The notes under the pieces are model-generated. The model saw nothing but the letters and a program-made list of their open reading frames with translations. It was not told where the DNA came from and ran no database searches. A stretch of 12,777 nucleotides of DNA from Clostridia bacterium (GTDB lineage Bacteria; Bacillota; Clostridia; UMGS1810), in the NCBI GenBank assembly GCA_017629325.1, contig JAGBXL010000114.1, positions 1 through 12,777 of the forward strand, in the 5' to 3' direction. Within the stretch, counting starts at the first letter, position 1. Every line of letters begins with the position of its first letter. A program made the translations under genes and the position numbers. Below, piece by piece: positions 1-5,760 of the stretch.

Positions 1-450
1 ACCTGTCTGTGTGGTAAAAACTTCACCTTCTGCACCAACGATATCGCCTATATCAAGCTTTTTAAAGCGATTATATTCTTCTTCGCCGAAGATATCTTTC
101 TTAACAAAAACCTGAATCTGACCTTCCATATCGGCAACGTGCAAAAATCCAACCTTGCCCATACCTCTTTTAGACATTATTCTACCTGCAACAACAACAT
201 TTTCGCCGTCGAGGTTTGATATTTTTGCCATTATTTTTTCAGGTTCCTCGGAGCCGCGTTTGGTAATTTCACGCTCCTCTTCGGTATAGTTATCTTTTAT
301 CTGTGAAGAAGTATGGCTTCTGTCGAATTTAGTGATTTCAAAAGGATCCATACCATTTTGCTGAAGCTCTGCAAGCTTTTCGCGGCGAACTTTTAATATT
401 TCGTTAAGTTCAAGCTCGGGAGCATTGTTTTGTGTTTCCTGATTACTCAT
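1..450 (-). CDS. lysS: Lysine--tRNA ligase (class II), N-terminal part, cut by window edge
   Basis: This is the first 150 codons of a cytoplasmic class II lysyl-tRNA synthetase, which charges tRNA-Lys with lysine; the rest lies beyond base 1. The visible part has the acidic N-terminal leader, the 'LNEILKVRREKL' helix and 'GMDPF' typical of LysRS. It then has the OB-fold anticodon-binding domain from about residue 85, with 'VVVAGRIMSKRGMGKVGF' and 'HVADMEGQIQVFVKKD'. The catalytic domain is not in view. The start is the ATG at 448-450, with GGAGG about 8 bases upstream. It lies 36 nt downstream of greA on the same strand, so greA-lysS is very likely one transcript, an arrangement common in Firmicutes. 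Family assignment is confident; the downstream end cannot be seen. Confidence 0.93.
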   Translation of the reverse strand, partial: MSNQETQNNAPELELNEILKVRREKLAELQQNGMDPFEITKFDRSHTSSQIKDNYTEEEREITKRGSEEPEKIMAKISNLDGENVVVAGRIMSKRGMGKVGFLHVADMEGQIQVFVKKDIFGEEEYNRFKKLDIGDIVGAEGEVFTTQTG

Positions 451-486
451 TCGCGATTTCCTCCTTGGATATTTTTTAAAAACTTA

Positions 487-960
487 TCATTTGCTGATTT
501 CAACTATTTTAAGTTCAAATGAACCGCCCGGTGTTTCAACTGTAACAACATCGCCCTTCTTTTTGCCAAGAAGTGCCATACCTATTGGAGATTCATCAGA
601 AATTTTATTTGCATCGGGGTCTGCTTCGGTTGTGCCAACGATGGTGTAGGTTTCTTCTTCTTCCATATCAACATCGTAAACAGTAACCTTAGATAAAATG
701 CTTACTGTGTCTGTGCCAACTGCGTTAACATCAACAACCTGAGCATTTTTTATCATTTCTTCAAGCTCGCCTATTCTTTTTTCCATTGCTGCCTGAGCAT
801 CTTTTGCAGCGTCATACTCTGCATTTTCCGAAAGATCACCAAAGCCGCGGGCTATTTTGATTTTTTCTGCAATGTCTTTTCTGCCGGTAACCTTTAAGTA
901 TTCAAGCTCTTTTTCAAGCTTTTCAAATCCTTCGGGTGTAAGTATAATTGGTTTTGCCAT
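487..960 (-). CDS. greA: Transcription elongation factor GreA
   Basis: GreA inserts its coiled coil into the secondary channel of RNA polymerase and stimulates cleavage of backtracked transcripts. The 157-residue product matches the usual family length. Residues 1-75 form the N-terminal antiparallel coiled coil; 'GDLSENAEYDAAKDAQ' carries the acidic tip residues (the D and E of DLSENAEYD) that coordinate the catalytic metal. Residues 80-157 are the FKBP-like C-terminal domain, ending in 'SPIGMALLGKKKGDVVTVETPGG'. The start is the ATG at 958-960; its ribosome binding site is weaker (AGAAAGATAGGT) than others here. A perfect sigma-A promoter lies about 120 nt upstream, and lysS follows after 36 nt. 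Nothing in it looks damaged. Confidence 0.97.
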   Translation of the reverse strand: MAKPIILTPEGFEKLEKELEYLKVTGRKDIAEKIKIARGFGDLSENAEYDAAKDAQAAMEKRIGELEEMIKNAQVVDVNAVGTDTVSILSKVTVYDVDMEEEETYTIVGTTEADPDANKISDESPIGMALLGKKKGDVVTVETPGGSFELKIVEISK

Positions 961-1087
961 AATTTTTACCTATCTTTCTGACCGCTTTTAAATATTTTCC
1001 TCTGCCGGCGGACTCGGCTTAAAATGTAATGGCAAGGATGACAAACAAATAAATAAATGCCAAGGCTAGCTCAGCATAACTTTATAC

Positions 1088-1116
1088 ATTATACATATAA
1101 AGACAAAAAATGTCAA
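1088..1116 (-). promoter_or_regulatory. Sigma-A promoter for greA-lysS
   Basis: Read on the minus strand, the -35 TTGACA (1111-1116) and the -10 TATAAT (1088-1093) are both exact consensus and are separated by exactly 17 bases. Transcription should start near 1081, leaving a leader of about 120 nt before greA. The -35 lies only about 20 bases past the recR stop codon, and I see no terminator between recR and this promoter, so readthrough from the upstream unit is also possible. Confidence 0.85.
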
Positions 1117-1138
1117 GTGGTGAATAGAGTTATAACTT

Positions 1139-1735
1139 CTATATCTCTCTTCTTCCCTCAATTGCTTTTGCCAATGTAACCTGGTCGGCATATTCCAGAT
1201 CGCCGCCAACGGGAATACCATAGGCTATGCGGGTTATTTTTATGCCAAAGGGTTTTAAAAGCCTTGAAATATACATCGATGTGGCATCGCCCTCAACATT
1301 GGGGCTTATTGCCATTATTATTTCTTTAACACTCTCATCGGCTGCACGCTCTAGAAGTTCTTTTATTTTTATGTCTTCAGGGCCTATCCCGTCCATTGGC
1401 GAAATGCAGCCGTGGAGTACATGATATGTGCCACTAAATTCTCCTGTTTTTTCAAGAGCTATAACATCTTTTGGCTGCTCCACCACACAGATAATTGATT
1501 TATCTCTTTTAGAAGAAGAGCATATTTCGCATATTTCCTGCTCGGTTGTGTTCTGACAAATTTTGCAGTAGCATATTTTTTCTTTGGCATCTAAAATTAT
1601 TTTTGTCATATCATTTGCTTCTTCATCTGTCATAGACAACACATAATATGCCATTCTTACTGCACTTTTATTACCCACACCGGGCATTTTTCTAAAAACA
1701 TCTATAAGCTTCTGGAAGCTTTTGGTGTATAGCAT
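1139..1735 (-). CDS. recR: Recombination mediator RecR
   Basis: RecR works with RecO (and RecF) to load RecA on gapped DNA. The 198-residue protein has the full family layout. A helix-hairpin-helix lies around residues 8-35 ('MPGVGNKSAVRMAYYVL'). A four-cysteine zinc finger is at C57, C60, C69 and C72. A Toprim domain runs from about 80 to 178 ('IICVVEQPKDVIALEKTG', 'LHGCISPMDGIGPEDI', 'SPNVEGDATSMYISRLL'), and the tail is 'VTLAKAIEGRREI'. The start is the ATG at 1733-1735 with GAGGT about 7 bases upstream. In many Firmicutes recR follows dnaX and the YbaB/EbfC gene; here it instead follows a phosphoribosyltransferase gene by 35 nt, and the two probably share a transcript. Confidence 0.97.
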   Translation of the reverse strand: MLYTKSFQKLIDVFRKMPGVGNKSAVRMAYYVLSMTDEEANDMTKIILDAKEKICYCKICQNTTEQEICEICSSSKRDKSIICVVEQPKDVIALEKTGEFSGTYHVLHGCISPMDGIGPEDIKIKELLERAADESVKEIIMAISPNVEGDATSMYISRLLKPFGIKITRIAYGIPVGGDLEYADQVTLAKAIEGRREI

Positions 1736-1770
1736 AAGATTTACCTCATTTTATGATTATACTTTAATTA

Positions 1771-2331
1771 TTATTCCAGAATATTTCCCTCACCATCGAA
1801 AAGAGGAAGCTTTTCAAGGAAAATAATATCATCTCTATTAGCTGCTGCACCTTCGGCAAGAACTGCCATTTTGCCAACAATATTGCCCCCTGCATTTTTA
1901 ACTAAATGCTCTATTGCCTCTAAAGAATCGCCTGTGCTTATAACATCATCAACAATAAGCACCCTTTTTCCTTTTAAGGCATTTGCATCGTCTTCGCCAA
2001 GACAAAGGTTCTGGGTGTGCTTGGTTGTTATTGAATTAACCTGGGTTGTAACAATATTTTTCATATATACTTTTGGGGCCTTTCTGGCAATAACATAATT
2101 GCTGTCGCCCGCCTGTGATGCCATTTCATAAATAAGAGGAATACTCTTACTTTCAGCAGTTACCATAATATCATATTCGGGAGCCTTTTTTAAAAGCTCT
2201 CTTGCAGCGGCCTTTGTCATTTCAACATCGCCAAAAATAATAAATGCCGCTATGTATAAATTATCGTTTACCTTAAAAAGCTCTAAATCTCTTTTGCAGC
2301 CTGCTATTTCCATTGAATAAAATTTTTCCAT
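1771..2331 (-). CDS. Apt-like purine phosphoribosyltransferase family protein
   Basis: This is a type I phosphoribosyltransferase of 186 residues. Such enzymes transfer a ribose-5-phosphate from PRPP to a base, usually a purine in this branch. The PRPP-binding motif is clear at residues 124-137 ('VLIVDDVISTGDSL', with the adjacent acidic pair DD). The segments 'TAESKSIPLIYEMA' and 'VIARKAPKVYM' correspond to the hood and flexible-loop regions of adenine phosphoribosyltransferases. The base actually used cannot be read from sequence, so no gene symbol is given. The reading frame stays open 41 codons further upstream, but I choose the ATG at 2329-2331: it has an AGAGGA site 7 bases upstream, and the extra part runs through the promoter region. 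recR follows after 35 nt. Confidence 0.82.
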   Translation of the reverse strand: MEKFYSMEIAGCKRDLELFKVNDNLYIAAFIIFGDVEMTKAAARELLKKAPEYDIMVTAESKSIPLIYEMASQAGDSNYVIARKAPKVYMKNIVTTQVNSITTKHTQNLCLGEDDANALKGKRVLIVDDVISTGDSLEAIEHLVKNAGGNIVGKMAVLAEGAAANRDDIIFLEKLPLFDGEGNILE

Positions 2332-2395
2332 AATTATTCCTCTTTCTGTTTGTGCATTTGTGTTTACACTAAATAACATAAACACATACACTATT

Positions 2396-2424
2396 ATTTT
2401 ACAACGAATTTTTAAAATATTCAA
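2396..2424 (-). promoter_or_regulatory. Promoter for the phosphoribosyltransferase-recR unit
   Basis: On the minus strand, TTGAAT (2419-2424) and TAAAAT (2396-2401) are separated by 17 bases, a good sigma-A-like pair. The start would be near 2389, giving a leader of about 58 nt. It sits back to back with a plus-strand promoter at 2446-2474, so the region is a compact divergent promoter. Confidence 0.6.
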
Positions 2425-2445
2425 GTGTTTAAAAGTATTTTTTCC

Positions 2446-2474
2446 TTTACACATTCAAACAAAAATGATATTAT
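2446..2474 (+). promoter_or_regulatory. Promoter for the GNAT-like gene
   Basis: TTTACA (2446-2451), a 17-base spacer and TATTAT (2469-2474) match sigma-A with one mismatch in each hexamer. The start would be about 2481, some 30 bases before the ATG at 2512. Confidence 0.68.
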
Positions 2475-2511
2475 ATTTTTATAGCAAACAAAAATATAGG
2501 AGATATTTAAA

Positions 2512-2907
2512 ATGATAGAAGTTAAAAAATGCGATTCACTTGAAGGCTTGGAGGATTTCGGCTTTGACCTCTACCCCAACGCCGTTATTATGGCAGCTAA
2601 AGATAAAGACGAGATCCTGGGTGCAGGGCAGATTATAGTCTGCAACGGCTATTCCATTTTGGGAAAAATTGCAGTTAAAAAAGAATATGAAGGCATGATG
2701 CTTGAATTTTCAATTGCAAAATCCCTCTTAAACATGGCAGATTTGGGCGGAATAAGATATATAGTTTCCGATATGGAAGACGAAAGCCTTGCAAAAAGAT
2801 TAAGAATGGAAAAATTTTTGCCCGAAAGCAAGCCCGATGCACCAAAAATTTGCGAAAGGTATAAATACTTTTTAGATTTAGACGGATATTTTACATCACA
2901 TTGTTGA
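2512..2907 (+). CDS. Small GNAT-like (acyl-CoA N-acyltransferase fold) protein, function unknown
   Basis: This is a 131-residue soluble protein with no signal peptide or membrane segment. The order of segments suggests a shortened GNAT fold. Strands 'AVIMAAKDKDEILGAGQIIVCNGYSILGKIAVKKEY' are followed by the helix 'EFSIAKSLLNMADLGG', the strand 'IRYIVSDM' and 'SLAKRLRMEKF', a layout typical of GNAT C-termini. The usual acetyl-CoA pyrophosphate-binding loop (R/Q-x-x-G-x-G/A) is not evident; the matching position reads 'EYEGMMLEF'. Catalytic activity is therefore uncertain, and it may be a degenerate or divergent member. It has its own promoter and an AGGAG site (2498-2502) before the ATG. It is divergent from the phosphoribosyltransferase unit, and I see no clear terminator after it. 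Confidence 0.72.
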   Translation: MIEVKKCDSLEGLEDFGFDLYPNAVIMAAKDKDEILGAGQIIVCNGYSILGKIAVKKEYEGMMLEFSIAKSLLNMADLGGIRYIVSDMEDESLAKRLRMEKFLPESKPDAPKICERYKYFLDLDGYFTSHC

Positions 2908-2975
2908 ATTAGCCAAAAATAAGCTGCAGAATTTATACATAGTTTACATAATACTTAATTTTTGACAACTTTGTA

Positions 2976-3005
2976 TTTACACCAACAACAGCCTTATGCT
3001 ATAAT
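2976..3005 (+). promoter_or_regulatory. Strong extended -10 promoter for the structured RNA
   Basis: TTTACA (2976-2981), an 18-base spacer and an exact TATAAT (3000-3005) form the core. The spacer ends in TGC (2997-2999), so the -10 is the extended TGnTATAAT type. Transcription should start near 3011-3013, inside the first arm of a perfect palindrome. No open reading frame with a ribosome binding site follows until proC at 3324, so the product is most likely an RNA or a long proC leader. Confidence 0.75.
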
Positions 3006-3007
3006 GC

Positions 3008-3040
3008 AGGGTATGTAAAAACGATGTTTTTACATACCCT
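3008..3040 (+). repeat. Perfect 33-nt palindrome at the RNA start site
   Basis: Two perfectly complementary 15-base arms (3008-3022 and 3026-3040) flank a 3-base centre. The predicted transcription start lies within the left arm, so the transcript would begin with about 12 paired bases. It is not followed by a T tract in either direction, which argues against a terminator. It could be a 5'-stabilising stem or a DNA operator over the start site. Confidence 0.8.
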
Positions 3041-3220
3041 TAAATTATGCAGAGAATAGGAAAAAATGTTTCAGAATGGACAAAGCGAACCCAAAGCAAG
3101 ACAAATTCTTGCTTTGGGTGATAACCCGACGCTGTACAAAAGTACTGCGAGTGGTGAGCTTTGTTCATAGCAAAAAACATACAAAAAAAGAAAAATATCT
3201 TTATTGATATTTTTCTTCCT
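3011..3220 (+). ncRNA. Putative structured noncoding RNA (about 200 nt), class not identified
   Basis: After the promoter and the start-site hairpin, the bases fold into a three-way junction that I could pair by eye. The closing stem is 3066-3071 with 3175-3180 (6 bp). It continues as 3076-3086 with 3158-3168 (11 bp, one G-U). The first branch is 3089-3101 with 3107-3119, a perfect 13-bp hairpin with a 5-base loop. The second branch is 3124-3126 with 3153-3155, a 3x3 internal loop, then 3130-3132 with 3147-3149, a U-U mismatch, and 3134-3137 with 3142-3145 closed by an AAAA loop. A terminator-like hairpin follows at 3188-3217. There is no T-box signature, tRNA cloverleaf or 3' CCA. It may be an independent small RNA or the 5' leader of proC. 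Among known clostridial RNAs, the raiA motif is the class I would test first, but this is only a guess. Confidence 0.65.
3188..3217 (+). terminator. AT-rich intrinsic terminator of the structured RNA
   Basis: Twelve base pairs (3188-3199 with 3206-3217) enclose a 6-base loop. The 5' arm is preceded by an A tract and the 3' arm is itself U-rich. Only two pairs are G-C, so it may be leaky and let some transcription reach proC, which starts about 105 bases downstream. Confidence 0.55.
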
Positions 3221-3323
3221 ACTAAAAGCAAAAACTGTAATTCTTTAGCAAATATTTACTTTGCCTTATTACCGTTTTTTGCGTTCTGGACTTTTTTTAC
3301 ATTCTCTTTTAGGAGATGAAAAA

Positions 3324-4118
3324 ATGAAAATAGGTTTCATAGGTGCCGGCAATATGGGCGGAGCCATTATTGGCGGAATGATAAAAAGCAGTAACTTTGC
3401 AAAAGAAGATATTTTGGTTTTCGATAAAATTATATCAGACGATATTAAAAATATGGGAGTTAATATTGTGGACTTAGAAACTCTCACCCAAAAATCCGAC
3501 TGCATTGTTCTTGCTGTTAAGCCTTCCTCTATGGAAGATGTTTTAAATGAAATTAAAGAAATAAATGGCTTTAATAAAAAGCTCTTTATATCTATTGCTG
3601 CCGGCTTTACTCTTTGGAGTATTGAAAGAATAATGGGTGATGTTAGAGCAATAAGAGTTATGCCCAATATCTGCCTTAAAGCTTTAGAGGGTATGACAGT
3701 TATTTCAGCAAATGAAAATGCTCTTGATACTGACCTTGCCCTAGCCGAAAAAATATTTGGCTCATGCGGAAAAACCGCAGTAGTTAAAGAAGGTCTTATA
3801 GATGCCTGCACCGCAATTAACGGAAGTGGACCGGCTTATGTGTTTATGTTTATGGAAGCTCTTGCCGATGCCGCAGTTAAACACGGCATAGACCGCGAAA
3901 CTGCATATCTTTTGGCAGGACAAACAGTTCTTGGAAGTGCTAAACTTATGATGGACACCTCCATTCACCCCGGCATATTAAAGGATTTGGTTTGTTCCCC
4001 CGGCGGCACAACAATAGAAGCCGTCTCCACGCTTGAAACAAAGGGCTTTAGAGACGCAGTTATTTCCGCAGTTGATGCCTGTGCAAAAAAGGCACAGAAA
4101 ATGGCAAAAGAAAATTAA
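3324..4118 (+). CDS. proC: Pyrroline-5-carboxylate reductase
   Basis: ProC reduces 1-pyrroline-5-carboxylate to L-proline with NAD(P)H, the last step of proline synthesis, in the cytoplasm. The 264-residue product has the N-terminal Rossmann fold with 'GFIGAGNMGGAIIGG' (residues 4-18) and the strand 'CIVLAVKPSSM'. The C-terminal helical dimerisation domain carries the family signature from about 167 ('GSGPAYVFMFMEALADAAVK') to 'SPGGTTIEAV' (225-234). The usual 'MPNTPA' segment reads 'MPNICL' here, a local divergence. I choose the ATG at 3324, preceded by AGGAG 8 bases upstream, over an in-frame ATG 63 bases earlier whose extra residues look unlike the family. The structured RNA lies just upstream; a hairpin after the gene overlaps the start of the next. 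Confidence 0.96.
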   Translation: MKIGFIGAGNMGGAIIGGMIKSSNFAKEDILVFDKIISDDIKNMGVNIVDLETLTQKSDCIVLAVKPSSMEDVLNEIKEINGFNKKLFISIAAGFTLWSIERIMGDVRAIRVMPNICLKALEGMTVISANENALDTDLALAEKIFGSCGKTAVVKEGLIDACTAINGSGPAYVFMFMEALADAAVKHGIDRETAYLLAGQTVLGSAKLMMDTSIHPGILKDLVCSPGGTTIEAVSTLETKGFRDAVISAVDACAKKAQKMAKEN

Positions 4119-4156
4119 CATACTAAGGCATCTTAATTTCTTATACATTAAAAAAA

Positions 4157-4187
4157 CCTCACCTGCATATCATTTTGTAGGGTGAGG
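4157..4187. promoter_or_regulatory. Hairpin covering the spoIIM ribosome binding site, terminator-like
   Basis: CCTCACC (4157-4163) pairs with GGTGAGG (4181-4187), with one further possible pair and a loop of about 15 bases. The right arm contains the only plausible Shine-Dalgarno for the ATG at 4190, so the folded RNA would hide it. The hairpin is flanked by seven A (4150-4156) and, after 8 bases, by six T. Read on the minus strand it is a classical terminator; on the plus strand the T run is displaced into the coding region. It could attenuate between proC and spoIIM, limit spoIIM translation, or both. Confidence 0.6.
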
Positions 4188-4189
4188 CT

Positions 4190-4783
4190 ATGAACTTTTT
4201 TAAAACATACATAAAAAATCACAAACTTATTTTTGCAATATCATTTATATTATGGCTCTGTGCCTCGTTTTTTGGAATATATCTTGCATTTTGTGCCGAG
4301 AAACACACGGCAGAAAATGTAGCCGGGTATATTTCAAGTCTTTCAAGTGCCCAAAAAAGCTTTGGAGCCATATTTAAAAATGGTGTTTTAACAAATTTTA
4401 AATACTGCCTTTTTTTAGGTATTTCATCTTCGTTTTATATTTTGTTTCCCGCTACACTTTTTCTTATTTGTTTTAAGGGCTTTTCTTCGGGCTTCACATC
4501 TATGTTTCTTATAAGGCTTTTTGGCATAAATGGGGTGGGAGCAAGTTTTGCCTCTATTGTTTTTCCACTAATGTTATCTCTGATGCCGATTTTTATTATG
4601 TTTACACACTGCTTAGAACATCAAATCGGTTTATTTAAAAAAAGAAAAAAGCTTTCGTCAAAAGAAAGAAGCGAAATGCTTCTGCACCACATTTTAAAAA
4701 TATTCATTATATTTGTTTTTCTTTGCGTGGTGAGCCTTTTAGAAGCGTTTCTTTCACCAATTTGTATGAAGCTTTTAAATTAG
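4190..4783 (+). CDS. spoIIM: SpoIIM-family integral membrane protein
   Basis: This is a 197-residue polytopic membrane protein with hydrophobic segments at about 13-34, 72-96, 118-140 and 168-190. SpoIIM acts with SpoIID and SpoIIP in septal peptidoglycan remodelling and engulfment during sporulation. Support for the family is the length, the segment pattern, the C-terminal 'VVSLLEAFLSP' typical of the SpoIIM/DUF95 family, and the position just upstream of xerD, an arrangement close to that of Bacillus subtilis. The sequence is divergent, and the broader DUF95 family also has non-sporulation members, so the role is likely but not proven. The ATG at 4190 has an AGGGTGAGG site 2 bases away, buried in a hairpin. 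xerD starts 26 nt downstream. Confidence 0.7.
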   Translation: MNFFKTYIKNHKLIFAISFILWLCASFFGIYLAFCAEKHTAENVAGYISSLSSAQKSFGAIFKNGVLTNFKYCLFLGISSSFYILFPATLFLICFKGFSSGFTSMFLIRLFGINGVGASFASIVFPLMLSLMPIFIMFTHCLEHQIGLFKKRKKLSSKERSEMLLHHILKIFIIFVFLCVVSLLEAFLSPICMKLLN

Positions 4784-4809
4784 ATGATTTTTTACGAAAG
4801 AAGATTGTT

Positions 4810-5694
4810 ATGAACAAACTTATTATTGAAGAATTTGAAAAATATTTAATAAGTGAAAAGAATGTTTCGGAAAATACGGTTTCAGCTTATAAAAGAGATA
4901 TAAGCCGTTTCGCCGCCTTTTTGGATAAGGAAAATGCTGATATTATATCGGCAACAAGAAACCATATATTAAGCTACATACTCTCTATGCAAGATGAAGG
5001 TAGAGCAAACACATCGGTTATGCGAAGTATTGCATCAATTAAATCTCTTTACGGATTTCTCGCTTCAAAAAATGCCATAACCAAAAACCCTGCCTCAAAT
5101 ATTGCACCGCCAAAAAAGGAACAGAAAGAGCCACAGTTTTTATCGAGAGAAGAAATTGAAAACTTTTTGGAAAGCCCCGATTTATCTACCGTAAGAGGCT
5201 TAAGAGATAAAGCCATTTTTGAAATTATGTATGCCTCAGGGCTAAAGGTCAGCGAAATTATTTCTCTATCTCTTGCCGATATAGATACCGACCTTAACTA
5301 CATTCGCTGCTCAAAAGGAAAAAACATACGAATTGTTCCGCTTGGTAAACCCGCCATAAATGCCGCCAAAAGCTATATAGGTGTTGCAAGACCTATGATG
5401 GCAAACAAAAACGAAACAAAGCTTTTTGTAAGCTGCAGCAGCGGCACGGCTATGTCCCGCCAGGGTTTATGGAAGCTTATTAAGGAATATGCCAAAAAAG
5501 CAGGAATAAGAGAAACCATAACACCCCACACATTAAGGCATTCCTTTGCAGTTCACCTTTTGGAAAACGGTGCAGACCTTGTTTCTATTCAGGAAATGCT
5601 TGGGCATAAAGATGCTTCCACCACCCAGATGTATGCAAGAATGTTTCACGGCAGATTAAGAGAAGTGTATAATAAAGCACACCCAAGAGCATAA
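4810..5694 (+). CDS. xerD: Tyrosine recombinase XerD (Arg I replaced by Lys)
   Basis: XerD, with XerC, resolves chromosome dimers at dif during division. The 294-residue product has the N-terminal SAM-like core-binding domain (about 3-88) and the C-terminal catalytic domain (about 110-290). Visible catalytic residues are K169 in the beta-hairpin, H240 and R243 ('PHTLRHSFAVHLL'), H266 ('EMLGHKDASTTQMYARM') and the nucleophile Y275. The first catalytic arginine, normally in 'GLRVSEL', reads lysine here (K146, codon AAG at 5245-5247). The start is the ATG at 4810; the open frame extends 29 codons upstream into spoIIM, but those residues do not resemble the family. The ribosome binding site is weak (GAAAGAAG), so translation may partly depend on the upstream gene. 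A perfect terminator follows. Confidence 0.92.
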   Translation: MNKLIIEEFEKYLISEKNVSENTVSAYKRDISRFAAFLDKENADIISATRNHILSYILSMQDEGRANTSVMRSIASIKSLYGFLASKNAITKNPASNIAPPKKEQKEPQFLSREEIENFLESPDLSTVRGLRDKAIFEIMYASGLKVSEIISLSLADIDTDLNYIRCSKGKNIRIVPLGKPAINAAKSYIGVARPMMANKNETKLFVSCSSGTAMSRQGLWKLIKEYAKKAGIRETITPHTLRHSFAVHLLENGADLVSIQEMLGHKDASTTQMYARMFHGRLREVYNKAHPRA

Positions 5695-5734
5695 AAGGTA
5701 ATAGGTAATAAGGAATAGTGAATATGTAATGTAA

Positions 5735-5758
5735 AAATCCGCCCTTATGGGCGGATTT
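5735..5758. terminator. Bidirectional terminator between xerD and the nadK operon
   Basis: A perfect 10-bp stem (5735-5744 with 5749-5758) with a TTAT loop is flanked by T-rich sequence on the plus side and, read on the minus strand, by a T run. It lies 40 bases after the xerD stop and directly abuts the stop codon of the convergent gene at 5761, so it should end transcription from both sides. Confidence 0.92.
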
Positions 5759-5760
5759 CT

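Noticed and set aside
2332..2454. N-terminal extension of the phosphoribosyltransferase that looks like a signal peptide (hydrophobic run ending N-A-Q)
   Set aside because: It overlaps the promoter elements at 2396-2424, has no ribosome binding site, and the protein is a cytoplasmic enzyme family. The ATG at 2331 has a proper AGAGGA site.
3047..3121. 24-codon ORF inside the structured RNA
   Set aside because: It has no Shine-Dalgarno sequence and lies across the closing stem and first hairpin; base pairing explains the sequence better.
3040..3231. Minus-strand 63-codon ORF opposite the structured RNA
   Set aside because: No ribosome binding site and no recognisable domain; it only reflects the complement of the stems and A tracts.
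3261..3323. Longer proC start giving 21 extra residues
   Set aside because: The extra residues do not fit ProC, whose Rossmann fold begins at the very N-terminus, and AGGAG stands 8 bases before the ATG at 3324.
3011..3323. T-box or amino-acid riboswitch in front of proC
   Set aside because: The conserved T-box antiterminator sequence and specifier-loop features are absent, and no known riboswitch core was recognised.
4126..4149. Sigma-E promoter upstream of the SpoIIM gene (TATACATT resembles the -10)
   Set aside because: No matching -35 at the required distance of about 14 bases; the nearest GCATCTT is only 7 bases away.
5695..5730. Short AT-rich near-repeats (GGTAATA-like) after xerD
   Set aside because: Too short and irregular to be called a repeat family; ordinary low-complexity intergenic DNA.
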